A stretch of 64,000 nt of DNA from NCBI GenBank assembly GCA_008690995.1, contig VRMN01000001.1, positions 4,278,001 through 4,342,000 on the forward strand, read 5' to 3'. A program made the position numbers and the translations under genes. Shown piece after piece: positions 1-10,497 of the stretch. Under the pieces are notes generated by a model. It did no database searches, was not told the origin of the DNA, and saw nothing but the letters and a program-made list of their open reading frames with translations. Every line of letters begins with the position of its first letter. Position 1 is the first letter of the stretch. Source of the DNA: Porphyridium purpureum. Lineage: Eukaryota; Rhodophyta; Bangiophyceae; Porphyridiales; Porphyridiaceae.

Positions 1-119
1 CTTGAAGAAGGCTTGGCCTGCTTTTCGGTGTCAGCGGTTGTTCTCCTGCAGCGCCTGGGTGCGGTGGAGTGGGATTGGTCCGTGAGCGCAGTGTGTCTTG
101 CCCGCGCAGCGCTCGGCAG

Positions 120-899
120 ATGGATTGGTTAAGTGGAAAGGCGCTGGACCGGCAGCTCAGCGGGCTGGGGCTTGATGCTGATTTGGGAGGCACTGGCGCG
201 AGGGAAAGTAAGTTCTCTGTGTTTGGTACGAATGCCGCTGCGGATGTGGAGGTTGAAGCCGCAGTTGACACATCCAGTGACGTCAAAAATTTCCCGCCCC
301 TTCTAAAGCTCTTTTACGTGGGCGAGTTGAGCTCGCTTCGCATCGAGGCCGCTCAAAAGGTCTTGCGACGGTCGCGCGCGCTGCTGGTAGCGACGTGCGC
401 CACGCTATTCGTGAATCTGGGCGTGAACGTGTACGTCACGGCCATAGGCGCAGATCTGGGATGGCTCGGGCTTGTGCTTTCGCCAATTCTGGGATTTGGC
501 TTTGTGATGCTCGCGTGCACGGCCTACGCCATGACATTTCGCGGCGCACGATTTTCGTCCGCAAACGTGATGCGGAACGCAAGCTTCATGGACATTGCGC
601 TCATTGCCATCTCGCTGCTGTATACGCTAATGCCAGTCATTAACTTCAACGGCTGGTTCAGATTCCTTGTCTTTAATTACGGCGACGTGGTCTACAAGGT
701 GCTGGTCGCCATTGAGGCGCTGATTTGGACGGTGCTCACGATCGCTCGTGTTTTCGTGCTCATTTCCTTGAACCAGGTCATCGAAATCTTGTCTGGCGAA
801 GGACAAGACACGTTCACCACTCGGACATCGAACGCCGCGCGAGCCGAATCTCTCGCGCAAATCCGCAACACGTATCGCGGTAACGGCACGACTAGCTGA
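120..899 (+). CDS. four-helix membrane protein of unknown function
   Basis: An open frame of 259 codons starting at the first in-frame ATG. The first 75 or so residues are polar. They are followed by four strongly hydrophobic stretches: around residues 90-110, 115-140, 155-175 and 195-220, the last two on either side of a short loop containing FNGWFRF. The tail is short, polar and rich in Ser, Thr and Arg. There is no signal peptide before the first helix, so it is most likely an integral protein of an internal membrane. I do not recognise the family. A sequence resembling a splice donor (AAAGTAAGT near 209) lies inside the frame, but the frame continues through it. An intron cannot be excluded. 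Confidence 0.7.
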   Translation: MDWLSGKALDRQLSGLGLDADLGGTGARESKFSVFGTNAAADVEVEAAVDTSSDVKNFPPLLKLFYVGELSSLRIEAAQKVLRRSRALLVATCATLFVNLGVNVYVTAIGADLGWLGLVLSPILGFGFVMLACTAYAMTFRGARFSSANVMRNASFMDIALIAISLLYTLMPVINFNGWFRFLVFNYGDVVYKVLVAIEALIWTVLTIARVFVLISLNQVIEILSGEGQDTFTTRTSNAARAESLAQIRNTYRGNGTTS

Positions 900-1990
900 A
901 AGCTAGCTATGCGCCGGAAAAAATTCAACCACGAATGGACACGAAGAATTCGCGAATGACAGGTCGTGCCGTTTCTGTCTCGGGCGACAGACGCTGTAAA
1001 TTGTCTCTATATCATACGATGAGCGCGTCAACTTTATGCGCGAGCTGTTTGCCCCCATACGCCCAGAGTCTCTGCGGGCTGCTACGTCTGTTGCATTGTA
1101 GATGCCTGCCAGAAGCCGTTTGCGGCGGACTTTGTGGGTCATGAACAAACGGCCTCACTTTGCCGTTTAAATTGTAAAAGTGGACAAGGTATCTTTCTAC
1201 TCCAAGACTGGATGTGACTAGTGTCTGATGATGTGTTGTTGGGTCAGAACCGCAAAAGCACGTGTTCGCGAATAGGCTGCTGCCCAAAGTGTCGTGGACA
1301 GGAAGAGCAACGCCGCCGCGTTCTGAAGGGTTGCGACTGAAAATCACTTGCCACTCACTATCGATGGTCCATGGTCCGCTTCTTAATGACATAGAAAGGA
1401 GTGTTGTCAGCAGACGTTTCGCGTGAATGCCGCAGTGAACCTTTCAGCAGAGCCGAAAGCATGCGTTTTCGATGCGGACGTTCTGCACATCAGAAAGAGC
1501 ATCATACTCGTGCCCAGCAGTCCACGTACGGTGGTAGAAGCCAGGCCAGGTGCAGAACTTGGCAAGTGAATGGAGTCCAGTAACGTCCGGAGTACGAATC
1601 AACCCTCCAAAAGTGAAACTTCTCCATGCGAAGCATGCTCGTCCCCGGTTCTGATGCACAACCAAGTTTTGTAACTATAAACCGTTAACAATCAGATGCC
1701 AATTCAACCATCTTTGATAGGAAGATATTGCTAGCAATTCGTGTTTACTTAATATATTGATCTTGTGTCACTAAAATGCGTCTATTTTAGCAGACAATAA
1801 TTCAAGATGGCTAAACGGTTGAAAGGCTCGCATGCTGCGTCGGAAAATGCGGTTCGCTTACTTGCAGTACAGCAGCCGCGCATGAGCCGAGAAACCGGTA
1901 AGCCGCCTGAACCGACGAGCCAAGCGTGCGTGCGCGACGGGCAGAGGTGTTTGCGTCTCACGTGCGGGTTCAAGAAAAATTATCCTCGAG
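900..1990. other. intergenic stretch without a confident gene
   Basis: About 1.1 kb between two plus-strand genes. On the minus strand an ATG-started frame of 126 codons (1012-1392) and a second frame (1444-1665) have some protein-like composition, but neither matches a family I know and neither has supporting signals. The stretch just before NHP2 (about 1670-1800) is AT-rich for this window. No tRNA-like A or B box was seen. Confidence 0.4.
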
Positions 1991-2548
1991 ATGGGATCGG
2001 AGAAGAAGCGCACGCGAGAGGCGGAGGCGGAAGCGCTCGAAACGCCGAAGAAAAAGGAGAAGAAGACTAAGAAGGAAAAGACGCCGAAAAAGGAGAAGGA
2101 TGAGAACGTGTCGGCTGACACCGGCGACGCTGCACACCCCGAGACGGAAAAGCTAGTTTATCTGAGTCCGATTTCGTCGCCGATGGCAGACCCGAAACTC
2201 GCAAAAAAGATACTGAAGCTCGTGACCAAGGCAGCCAAGGCGAAGGCGTTGAGGCGCGGGATCAAGGAGGTGGCCAAGGCTGTGCGGAAACAGGGCAAGG
2301 GGCTTTGCGTCATTGCCGGTGACATTTTCCCCATTGATGTGATTTCGGGATTTCCTGTCGCGCTTGAGGAGGCCCGGATTCCTTATTGCTACGTCCCGCA
2401 AAAGGTCGATCTGGGTGCAGCCGCATTAACAAAGAGACCAACGTCGATCGTGCTGGTGTCGGCAGATAAGGCCGCGGATTTCAAGGATGAGTTGGAATCA
2501 TGCGCAGCCGCTGTGTCCAAGTTGCCGGTTTTATACAAGCTTTCCTAA
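1991..2548 (+). CDS. NHP2: H/ACA snoRNP subunit NHP2 (L7Ae family)
   Basis: 185 residues. Residues 1-45 are a lysine/glutamate-rich tail. Residues 55-183 form an L7Ae/Nhp2 RNA-binding domain with the hallmark stretch CVIAGDIFPIDVISGFP at about 106-122 and the following YCYVPQKVDLG. NHP2 is a core protein of H/ACA ribonucleoprotein particles, which direct pseudouridylation of rRNA and snRNA in the nucleolus and, in many eukaryotes, bind telomerase RNA. The segment LVYLSPISSPMADPKLAKK before the domain is typical of NHP2 rather than of SNU13 or ribosomal L7Ae. The lysine-rich N-terminal tail is longer than in animals and is probably a nucleolar targeting region. Single exon. Confidence 0.93.
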   Translation: MGSEKKRTREAEAEALETPKKKEKKTKKEKTPKKEKDENVSADTGDAAHPETEKLVYLSPISSPMADPKLAKKILKLVTKAAKAKALRRGIKEVAKAVRKQGKGLCVIAGDIFPIDVISGFPVALEEARIPYCYVPQKVDLGAAALTKRPTSIVLVSADKAADFKDELESCAAAVSKLPVLYKLS

Positions 2549-2788
2549 GAAGCACCGAAAGCACTTCCATGTCATGCATTTACATGCGCGATTGGGTAGC
2601 AAGTACGTCCTGCACATGAGCGTACATCCGTCATGAAGCAAAAGACATCTTTCACACATGTCGGGAAACGCTCGACTTGTAGCACGCGTCGGGCCGCAGC
2701 GCATTCAGTGACTAGGACGGCTTTGAAAGACACAATTATGTTGGCTGTGCTATCGAGCACTAGAACCCAAAAGTATAAACCCCTTCCT

Positions 2789-4123
2789 CTACTTCCGTAT
2801 GTCGGGATGCAATGTGAACTCGAGGCGCCGCGCATCCTTTCCGCGAATGACAACAATGGCGACGTCCATTTCGACCTTGTGGCCGAGCTCCGCCAGAAAC
2901 TGGCTTGTGTTCATGATTTTCTTCTTGCCAACCTGCACCACAATGTCGCCTGGCATGATGCCCGATTTTGCCATGGGACCGTTCGGCTCCACTTCGTGCA
3001 CGAGCACACCGAGCTCATCGGCATTCTTGGATGCCCACTCTTTGTCAATTTCGCGAGGAAAGTTAAAGCTCTTGCGTGCGAGCTCATCCGCAAGCACGCG
3101 GTGCAAAGTGAGCAGCTTGCAGCCGAGGTAAGGACGCCGCACCGAGCCATACTGCTCGAGCTGTTGGATCACTTCTTTCGCGTAATTGATCGGCAAAGCA
3201 AATGAAATGCCGTCCGAATCCGCTGCCTTCATGGTGCTGATCCCCACAACCTTGCCGTCCAGGTCCACAAGCGGGCCGCCCGAGTTGCCGACATTAATTG
3301 CGGCGTCCGTCTGGATAAAAGCATGCGCCCCGCCAACCAATCCAATTTCGTATCCTTCGCGCTCTGTTGCCGAAATGATGCCGAGTGACGCACTATTTTT
3401 AAGCGTCAGGGGAGACCCAAGCGCCACGACCCATTCGCCCATTCTCAACTTGGTCGAGTCTCCCAGTTCAACGCTTGGTAATGGTACCGGCGAGTTTGGA
3501 TCTTGTACATCGGGCGGCTCGCGCACGAGCTCTACAACAGCAATATCAGCAGTGGTATCCACCGAACGTATGATGCCCTCGAAGCTGCGTCCATCGCGCA
3601 GTGAAACACTTACCGGGTTACCACTGCGTTTGGCAGATACAACGACGTGCGCATTCGTGAGCACCGTGCCCTTGACACCATCAATAATGAATCCAGAGCC
3701 TGATGAGAGCGCACCAGGAACGCGAGGGCCAAACAGCCCGAACAATGATTCATCTGCTGCTGCTGACGTGATGTTGACAACGGCCGGACCTGCTCTGTCA
3801 ATGGCTTCAGCTATTGTATACCTGCCCAGCGGCGCACCCGACACTGGCGGTGATGATACTGCTGGCGGTGGCGACAACATCTGAGGTACATGGATCGACC
3901 GGTCGGCATGCCTCAATTCTGCCCGTCTCAGCGCTTCATCACTCACAGCCGAGAAGGCGGCGCCGCTTCCCGTGCCTTCCACAGAAACTGGGAATGGGCG
4001 CACCCGACGCGAAGATTCACTGTCCAGGACATTGCGAGAACCACCAGCAACATACCCGCCAGCTGCAGCGACAGCACATGCCGCCGTTGCTCGCCAGCTC
4101 TGCTGTAGCCGCCGGAACATCAT
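2789..4123 (-). CDS. HTRA2: HtrA2/Omi-type serine protease with one PDZ domain
   Basis: 444 residues. An N-terminal basic segment and a hydrophobic Ala/Gly stretch (residues 13-27) suggest mitochondrial import and a membrane anchor. The trypsin-like domain spans about 100-325 with the triad His159 (TNAHVV), Asp193 (TADIAVV) and Ser281 (GNSGGP). The oxyanion-loop context is intact, so the enzyme should be active. A PDZ domain follows (about 328-440), including the loop MAKSGIMPGDIVVQV. This order and the single PDZ match mitochondrial HtrA2/Omi, which degrades misfolded proteins in the intermembrane space. A plastid Deg protease is less likely because of the N-terminus. It is divergent from MAEA, with about 106 bp between the start codons. 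Confidence 0.92.
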   Translation of the reverse strand: MMFRRLQQSWRATAACAVAAAGGYVAGGSRNVLDSESSRRVRPFPVSVEGTGSGAAFSAVSDEALRRAELRHADRSIHVPQMLSPPPAVSSPPVSGAPLGRYTIAEAIDRAGPAVVNITSAAADESLFGLFGPRVPGALSSGSGFIIDGVKGTVLTNAHVVVSAKRSGNPVSVSLRDGRSFEGIIRSVDTTADIAVVELVREPPDVQDPNSPVPLPSVELGDSTKLRMGEWVVALGSPLTLKNSASLGIISATEREGYEIGLVGGAHAFIQTDAAINVGNSGGPLVDLDGKVVGISTMKAADSDGISFALPINYAKEVIQQLEQYGSVRRPYLGCKLLTLHRVLADELARKSFNFPREIDKEWASKNADELGVLVHEVEPNGPMAKSGIMPGDIVVQVGKKKIMNTSQFLAELGHKVEMDVAIVVIRGKDARRLEFTLHPDIRK

Positions 4124-4229
4124 TTTCCCAGCTTGCCTATGAGTGCCAACTCACACACTTGCTAGTTAGCGTGCTCGAGATCGAAGACGCTGGCAAGGCA
4201 GGAGGAAAGGGTTAGCGCAAAGAAGGAAG

Positions 4230-5552
4230 ATGGAGTTGGAGTATGCAGTACTCAAGGTGCCCAGCGAGGCGCTGATGAAGCACTTTCGCGCGTCGAAAAA
4301 GGCAGTGGATAAGGAGGTAGAAAGTTGTGTGGCGCTGATGAACGAGTATAACGCTGCTTTGTCTGCAAGCACGTGGCCGACAGCCGGGTCGTCGCAGCAG
4401 CACCAGCTGCTGAAGGACCGACTAGACAAGCAGATTGCGCGCCTCAAGACACTGAAGAAAAAGTGGGTCGTGTTATGCCAAGCTGAGCAAAAGGCACTTG
4501 ATGTGCTGCGCGTGCGCGTGCAGTACGTCAAGCGATACTTTGAGATTGTGGAAGGCTACGAGGAGAATGGCACCAATGACGGGACCGGAGCAGCAAGCGC
4601 TGGAGAAGAAATGTCGGACAAGGGCGCATGTGATCCCAGCACCAAGGCACTTCGTCTGTTGCAATGGCAAAAGACGCGCTTGTACCGCATCTTGGTGGAC
4701 CATATTTTGCGCGAAGGCCTCTACTCGTCGGCGCAGAAGCTGGCCAAGGAGGCTGGTGTGGAGAATCTGGTAGACGTGGACGTGTTCCTAACTCGCGCGA
4801 AAGTGATAGAATCGCTCGGCGCGGGCGACTGCACAGAGGCCTTCAAGTGGTGTGTGGAGAACAAGCGGCGGCTTGCCAAAATCAACAGCACATTTGAGTT
4901 CCGCTTACGCTTGCAGGAGTTTGTCGAGCTGCGCCGTGCCGGAAAGATTGCAGAAGCGACGCAGTATGCGCGTAAGCATTTGTCTGTCGGCATGACCATG
5001 TCGCAAGATGGCATGACAACTCAATTTCAAACGGTGATGGCGCTGCTCGCGTTCGAGCCAGATACAAGGTGCGAGCCGTACGCTTCTTTGTATGCCAAAG
5101 AGCGCTGGAAGGACTTGATTGCCATTTTCAAAAATGATTCATACATGCTGCATGGACTCACGCATGAATCGCTTCTGAGCATACTCATCAAGGCAGGCGT
5201 GTCGTCACTAAAGACCCGCTTCTGCTTTGCGCACGACGCAGACGGCGACACGTTTGAATACAACGTGAACTGTCCCACGTGTAATGAGCCGTTTCAAAGT
5301 CTGGCCAGAGATTTGCCCTTCAGCCACCACGTGCACTCTGTGCTGGTGTGCAAGATTACGGGCAAGTTGATGAATGAGCACAACGCGCCCATCGTGCTTC
5401 CGAATGGCAATGTGTACAGTGAGTCCGCACTCGAGTCCATGGCCAAGGAATCTGGCATGGTATTTGATCCGCGCACCAGGGAGCACTTTGTGTATCCGCC
5501 GTCGAACCCGAACGATCCTGCCGCAGAATTCAAGCGTGTGTTCATCATGTGA
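4230..5552 (+). CDS. MAEA: GID/CTLH E3 ubiquitin ligase subunit MAEA (GID9/FYV10)
   Basis: 440 residues. The start LEYAVLKVPSEALMKHFR is the characteristic MAEA N-terminus. A helical region follows to about 145, then a LisH motif (about 148-186), CTLH and CRA segments (about 190-300), and a degenerate GID-type RING near 345-425 (CPTCNEPF ... LVCKITGKLMN). MAEA and RMD5 form the catalytic RING heterodimer of the CTLH/GID complex, which in yeast ubiquitinates gluconeogenic enzymes. The RING lacks a complete set of zinc ligands, as is usual for this subunit. Single exon, with the first ATG at the beginning of the conserved region. A small two-exon gene follows 110 bp downstream on the same strand. 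Confidence 0.92.
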   Translation: MELEYAVLKVPSEALMKHFRASKKAVDKEVESCVALMNEYNAALSASTWPTAGSSQQHQLLKDRLDKQIARLKTLKKKWVVLCQAEQKALDVLRVRVQYVKRYFEIVEGYEENGTNDGTGAASAGEEMSDKGACDPSTKALRLLQWQKTRLYRILVDHILREGLYSSAQKLAKEAGVENLVDVDVFLTRAKVIESLGAGDCTEAFKWCVENKRRLAKINSTFEFRLRLQEFVELRRAGKIAEATQYARKHLSVGMTMSQDGMTTQFQTVMALLAFEPDTRCEPYASLYAKERWKDLIAIFKNDSYMLHGLTHESLLSILIKAGVSSLKTRFCFAHDADGDTFEYNVNCPTCNEPFQSLARDLPFSHHVHSVLVCKITGKLMNEHNAPIVLPNGNVYSESALESMAKESGMVFDPRTREHFVYPPSNPNDPAAEFKRVFIM

Positions 5553-5661
5553 CGGAGCAAGTTACCGCGCCGTGGTGTCTGTGCGTCATGCGCGACACCC
5601 GGCCTGTCTGTGGCTATGTCCTGCGCCGTATCCCAAGCATATACTGTCAAGGCGATCGACT

Positions 5662-5991
5662 ATGGGCCATGCACGCGCTGTCGCGGAGGCTTTTGCTGGC
5701 GGCCAGCTGATGCGTGGAAGGGACGACTCACGGTGAGTGAACTCCTGTGCGCCGGCGTCGGGTTTGTGAGAGAAGGTATGGTGGATGCTGCTTGTTTGTC
5801 TGCGCAGGAAAGTAAGTCCCTTGGGAGCGAGTCGAGCGTTGCGGCTGCGGCTCGCGTTCTTCTACGACGATTTTGGACAGGCCCAAGTATTGAGGCAGGT
5901 GGTATCTGAGATTGTGTCTTCTGTGGCTGAACATCACGATGACGCGGCTGTGGACGCGGTTGGGGACGATGATGAGAGCGGTCCCCCCTGA
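5662..5991 (+). CDS. small two-exon gene, unknown 84-residue protein
   Basis: Proposed join of 5662-5732 and 5808-5991. The 75-bp intron has donor gtgagtga and acceptor tctgcgcag. The joined product begins MGHARAVAEAFAGG and ends in a strongly acidic tail (DAVGDDDESGPP). The centre is protein-like, with an aromatic/hydrophobic stretch LRLAFFYDDFG followed by an amphipathic helix QVLRQVVSEIVSSVAEH. Neither exon alone makes a sensible protein. The reading frame crosses the junction (CG|G) and the sites fit the consensus. I do not recognise the family. Retention of the intron leads to an early stop in this frame. The evidence is from the sequence only and needs transcript support. Confidence 0.5.
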
Positions 5992-7246
5992 CGTTGATTG
6001 ATCGAGCAAACAGGGCACTGCGCGAGAAGCGGCTTTGCGATAAGAGCCCCCCTTGCTTGCTCCGCCCCAAAGTGAACGTTTGAGCGGCGGCAGGAAACAA
6101 AAGCGAGGCAAGCTGCAGGTGCAGCGTTTCAGAACTTTGCAGCCGAAGACGCTGGATACTCCAGCGGCGGCTTGGGGGCTGTGAGAGGAGCCGCATGTTT
6201 CCGCGCGGCGATGGACACGGCGGCCGCGAACCAACACTCCTGTTGCCAAACGCTGCTCGCGAACTGGTATGGTGCTCCTAATTGCGCCGTTCAGCGTTAC
6301 CGGTCCCTAACCCCGTGCTGTTTTTAAGGTTCTGTTGTAAACCTATTTTACAGCCACCCCAAATCGGGCTTTTCTTGTTCTCTGTTGCCTTGCGCCAATC
6401 TACGAATCCTCTTTATATGGCAAGCACACCCCATTTCCACGCACACACACACATGCCATTTATTTGCAGATTTTCGTTTTTGTTTCTTTCCACGCCGGCT
6501 TGCTGCGTTCCATTGCTGTGCTGACCTGTTCGAGATTCGATGCATCGTCGCGCGATGTGGTCATGGGCGCTCCCGGTCCTCCACGCATTTCCGGCGTTTC
6601 AGGCTTTTTTCTACGGATTACTGTTCAGAAAATAATATCTACGCTCTACGCTCTACGCTCTACGCTCGCCGCTCCTCGCTCGCCGCTCTTCGTTCTACCC
6701 TGCACGCACGTTTGGCGCGCGTGATGAGCAGACGCGCGCAACAGGCGCCGGAACGAGCGCCGCCTCTATCGACCGAACCTGTGCACACGGTCTTGATTAG
6801 GATCGTCATCGCCATGATCATCAGAGTCAGCAGTTTGGGTTGTCCTGTTCTTCTTCTCGGAAGCACACTCAAAGAGAGCGTCCTCTCGCCTGTAAATCAC
6901 CCGCTCCGCGCGTAGTAAAGCGAGCCGCTTGACGCGTGCGTGTTGCACAAGACGGCAGAGCGTGACTTGAGTGGTTGGCGACTGCCGCACCACTGCACCA
7001 TCGATCCGCGTCGTTCTCACCCGAACCACGACATGATTGGGCGCGCGGTCATCGCAACTGGCCGTGATGTTGGCGACGCGCCAGCGTTTCTGGCGTCACC
7101 GTGAGCACGCGAGGAAGCGAAGGTGTTTGTTTATTGTTGTTGTGGTTTCTTCTTCTTTTCCAGCTTCTGAACGAGCGAGAATGCACGTGCGCATGCTTGA
7201 CTGTTCTCGCTCTCACGCAAAATCCTCTCCCGCGCGTGTCGCCGAC
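5992..7246. other. gene-poor stretch with a short tandem repeat
   Basis: About 1.25 kb in which I see no convincing gene on either strand. The long minus-strand frames here (for example 5660-6249) are rich in Arg, Pro and Ser and look like shadow frames. It contains a 7-bp repeat (see 6638-6695) and a CA-rich tract near 6443-6455. The last part probably holds upstream control sequence for the small TATA-box gene at 7398. Confidence 0.4.
6638..6695. repeat. TCTACGC tandem repeat
   Basis: Four perfect copies of the 7-mer TCTACGC (6638-6665) run into degenerate copies of the type CTCGCCG/CTCTTCG up to about 6695. It lies in non-coding DNA and no function is visible. Confidence 0.8.
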
Positions 7247-7254
7247 TATAAAAG
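7247..7254 (+). promoter_or_regulatory. TATA box (TATAAAAG)
   Basis: A consensus TATA box in a GC-rich setting, 151 bp before the ATG at 7398. Clear TATA boxes are rare in this window; the other good one is at 26254. Transcription would be expected to start near 7275-7280. Confidence 0.5.
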
Positions 7255-7397
7255 AGGGTCGAGGGCTAATCGTGCCTGTTCACAAGTACGCGAGGAACGA
7301 GCAGTGAGAAAAAGGAGCTACGAAAAGCGAATGATACAAAACAAACTTCGCACCGGGCCCCACCAAGCGACGCCGCGAGTCGACATACATACAAGTC

Positions 7398-7613
7398 ATG
7401 ATGGGCAGCCCGCGCAAACGGACCAAATCAGAAACACAGGGGCAAGACGAAACACATGAGGCCATGGAGTCCCGAGGGACTAGCCTGGGCAGCTTCGAAT
7501 CGCTTGAACTGGCCGAGTTCCGCACGGGACGCTCTCGCACGCGCGACCCGCGAGCCGCGGCTCTGCGGCGCGCCCAGCTCCATGACCACGCCCCGCTGGT
7601 CATTCGCAAGTAA
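7398..7613 (+). CDS. small basic protein of unknown function
   Basis: 71 residues, starting at the first ATG after a good TATA box. It begins MMGSPRKRTKSETQ and contains a Glu/Leu/Ser patch (LGSFESLELAEF). It ends in an Arg-rich part with TRDPRAAALRRAQLHDH. It has no membrane segment or known motif. The basic N-terminus could act as a nuclear localisation signal. The tail is convergent with the glucan water dikinase gene. The main support is the TATA box plus a frame whose amino-acid mix looks protein-like, so the call is tentative. Confidence 0.4.
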   Translation: MMGSPRKRTKSETQGQDETHEAMESRGTSLGSFESLELAEFRTGRSRTRDPRAAALRRAQLHDHAPLVIRK

Positions 7614-7774
7614 CATGTCTAAGAACGTCATTTTTGGTGACAAGCTCTGTCTATTGTCCCCAAGCCATCGTGCGATTCTGGAAACCTGACTTTGAACATA
7701 AGTAAACGCGAACACAATTCACATACCGGTCGCCCGAACGCAGTCTGATATCTTGACCTGTGCTCCGATGCATG

Positions 7775-10339
7775 CTACGCTAATACTTCAAAGTGGACGC
7801 TGTCTCCCTCGCCACGACACGTAACCTGCATGCGCTTGCCAGCATGCGCTTGGAGCCCTGCAAACTCGGCGTCGTCACAGCAACTCGCTAGCATCTTGCG
7901 CTCGTTGCGCGCACGCACTGCAATGTGGCTGAGAATATCGAGTGTGGACAGCGTCAGCACAGCCACAACTTGGGCCGGAATGTCGGCTTCGCCATGGACG
8001 GTCGAAGCGAGCAAAATGCACGGCTCTTGCGCAATCTGATCCTCGTCAGTGACAAGCTTCAATTCATCCAATACACGGACGATTCCTGAAACGCCCCTTG
8101 ATGTTGCGTTCCCGGCGCACACAACCTGCCAACTGCCCAGTCCAGCCAGTCCACGAACCATCTTGCCGAGGTTCGGCAACAGCTGCGACAACGAGGCAAA
8201 GTGTGTGCCGCGGACAACGAATTCCGGGAGCATGCTGCACACATGCGGGTCGCTTGCGTTGAGGCTCTCGCCCAAGCGGGTGGACAGGGTGCCGAGCGCT
8301 GAGCACCACCAAATCGACTCGGCACCAAGCAGCTCGTACAGACGTTGGATGGTTGCATGTAACCGCAGGGCCCAGTCTGTGCCCTTCCATTCGCCAGCGT
8401 CAAATGCAAACGAATTGAACTGCCGCGCGCAGATCAGAATTTCTCCATTCGGCATCGCGGACAAACAGCTATTCTCCAACGCGAGCTGGACGAGATGTAA
8501 AGTTGCGTCCATATCGCTGACCGCAAGGGACCCGTTTGACTCAAGCAGCGTTTTGAGGGCCTGCTCCAGGCTCAAATCAAGGAGGAGGATGTCGTTCCAA
8601 CGCGCGTGCTGCATGGACACGAGCGGCGTTTTCAAGTACTTTTCGTACAAGCTCCACCTGCACTCTAATATGGCATTACCACACGACAGCACGAAGTCCA
8701 AGTCATCCACTGAGGAGTCGTCGGAGACTTTGGCATTTAGCAATTTGAGCACGAGCCTCAGCATGCGCGCAAAGCGCTCCTGCTGGTCCATGACGACAAT
8801 GTCGTCTAGACAAACGGGCTGAATGGAGAAAGAATTTCCTTTCACCGATGGCAAAGATACCCCTAGCACATGGTTGACGGCCGTTTCCAGATCCGCGCCA
8901 GAGAAGACGGCCTTGAGCGTCTTCTTGTAGGCTTCGAGATCCTCTATTAGTGTCGCGCACTGCTTTACAGAAAAGTGCGGCTCGGAGCGAATGGCACGAT
9001 CGCCAGAGCACAAGCGTTCCTTTGAAATGCCGCCGGCATGCAATGTATCCCAGTACACATCAATGTCAAAAGTCGGGGCGGTTCGCGCGTACGCCAGCAC
9101 TGCTTCGCAAACAATAATATCATCTGCGGACGCGTTGTTGTGCAAGCGCTGGTGCCATTCTTCCATCATGCCGCCTTTGCAGCCGGAGCGCGACTGTATG
9201 TACAAAATCTCGTCCCGTACGCGCTGGCCCTGCGCGCTTGCGACTCCGCTGCCGAGAGACGCCATCAACTCTCTCACAATGAAGTATCCCTCCGGATACA
9301 CAGAGCCGTGCAGCGCCATGTCTCGGATCGCATTCAAAAGCTCTAGTTTTGCACCAGAAATTTCACGCGGTTTGACATTGTAATTGTGCTGCCACACAAC
9401 TTGGCGCATGTTTGTCAAACGCAGATAGACGAACAACACTGCGAGCCCTTGCACTGCGTCCGGCCCATCCGGATTGTTCCGGAGCTGTCTCACCAAAGTG
9501 CTGCTAACTTGGCCGTACCTATGCATGAGCGATCGTTTCGCGATGTGCTCACGTTCTGCAAAGTAAGATTCTGTCCAATGTCGTTCCGACCTGGTTGTCC
9601 ACGAAGTCACGTCTGGACGTGCGCAACGTATTTCAGCGACCTTGTGAACAGAAAATTGCCGCTCGTCACCCATCAGCTCCTTCATCTGCACCAAAAGCTC
9701 CCTCACACCATACTCGGCATCTGCGCGGGAATGCAGCTGTGTCTGTCCTTCTGCACGCAGTTGCTCCTCGTCCTCAGGACTCGTTGCGGAATTTGTCGTG
9801 AGAGGAACTAGCTCGCTGAAATCAAACGCCAAATCAGATTGGTCCTTGATATTCTTCCACCACGTGAGCCCATCGCTGCTGCGCGGTACGCAGACGATGC
9901 CGACGTTTCGCTTTCCGTGAGTCCACACGCCCCCTGAGAAATGAAGCTCGAGCCTGTACCTTGCGTTGCCACTCGCGCTTTCATGCACTGGCGCAAACGG
10001 AGTCTCCCACGTCCCATACCCAGCGTCCCAGCTATAATCCGGGACTGTCTGCCACCCGTGCGGCGGCGCCTTCCATCCGGCCATGGCCCATCTCAGCACA
10101 GGCTCGCGCGCTTCTGGCGACTGGGCTGGCGCCAGCTCAAGAACCAATTCCACAAACACGCCCGCCACACAATCTGCCTTACCGCCTGCCCGCGCGCACA
10201 GGTACGCCGTCGCGCCGTGCGTCAACTGAATCGTCTGCTCCATCCTGCAGCTCTCGCACACACCACACACACCACAGCGCACCTCATCCCACACGCCGAC
10301 ACTGAGCCAACCGCCAAACGCCTCCTTACACGGCGCCAT
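7775..10339 (-). CDS. GWD: glucan water dikinase-like protein lacking the ATP-binding domain
   Basis: 854 residues. The N-terminal part (about 35-165) has a Trp-rich starch-binding domain like CBM45 (W-K-A-PPHGW). The middle has the GWD core stretch [16 protein letters not shown], the segment [18 protein letters not shown] and [11 protein letters not shown], all close to plant GWD1. Near the C-terminus is the phospho-histidine domain [12 protein letters not shown] with the catalytic His at about 805. GWD moves the beta-phosphate of ATP to this His and then to glucan C6, opening starch granules for breakdown. Plant enzymes continue about 390 residues further with the nucleotide-binding domain. 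Here the frame stops about 49 residues after the His and no continuation is visible downstream. In red algae starch is cytosolic, and no transit peptide is seen. An alternative start is Met33. Confidence 0.85.
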   Translation of the reverse strand: MAPCKEAFGGWLSVGVWDEVRCGVCGVCESCRMEQTIQLTHGATAYLCARAGGKADCVAGVFVELVLELAPAQSPEAREPVLRWAMAGWKAPPHGWQTVPDYSWDAGYGTWETPFAPVHESASGNARYRLELHFSGGVWTHGKRNVGIVCVPRSSDGLTWWKNIKDQSDLAFDFSELVPLTTNSATSPEDEEQLRAEGQTQLHSRADAEYGVRELLVQMKELMGDERQFSVHKVAEIRCARPDVTSWTTRSERHWTESYFAEREHIAKRSLMHRYGQVSSTLVRQLRNNPDGPDAVQGLAVLFVYLRLTNMRQVVWQHNYNVKPREISGAKLELLNAIRDMALHGSVYPEGYFIVRELMASLGSGVASAQGQRVRDEILYIQSRSGCKGGMMEEWHQRLHNNASADDIIVCEAVLAYARTAPTFDIDVYWDTLHAGGISKERLCSGDRAIRSEPHFSVKQCATLIEDLEAYKKTLKAVFSGADLETAVNHVLGVSLPSVKGNSFSIQPVCLDDIVVMDQQERFARMLRLVLKLLNAKVSDDSSVDDLDFVLSCGNAILECRWSLYEKYLKTPLVSMQHARWNDILLLDLSLEQALKTLLESNGSLAVSDMDATLHLVQLALENSCLSAMPNGEILICARQFNSFAFDAGEWKGTDWALRLHATIQRLYELLGAESIWWCSALGTLSTRLGESLNASDPHVCSMLPEFVVRGTHFASLSQLLPNLGKMVRGLAGLGSWQVVCAGNATSRGVSGIVRVLDELKLVTDEDQIAQEPCILLASTVHGEADIPAQVVAVLTLSTLDILSHIAVRARNERKMLASCCDDAEFAGLQAHAGKRMQVTCRGEGDSVHFEVLA

Positions 10340-10443
10340 GACGGTTCCCCCGATTTGCGCCGAATTGCTATCGGTTCAGACGGCTCTCTAATAAATCAGG
10401 CCGTTTTTATATGCTGCAGTAAGTCGGAAATGACCCAGAGCAA

Positions 10444-10497
10444 AGTACAGTTGTACACAACGGTACACCGCTATGTACACTTGTGTACAGTTGTGGA
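10444..10497. promoter_or_regulatory. GTAC-core motif cluster in the GWD/EPSPS divergent promoter
   Basis: Five GTAC cores lie within about 50 bp: AGTACAGT, TGTACA, GGTACACC, TGTACACT and TGTACAGT. They sit in the 243-bp gap between the divergent starts of GWD (10339) and EPSP synthase (10583). The same motif recurs at other promoters in the window. Confidence 0.6.

Noticed and set aside
205-215. Donor-like AAAGTAAGT in the first gene
   Set aside because: The frame continues with sensible protein and four helices; no matching acceptor is needed.
1012-1392. 126-codon minus-strand frame
   Set aside because: It has an ATG but no recognisable motif, no promoter signal and weak composition; left as unassigned.
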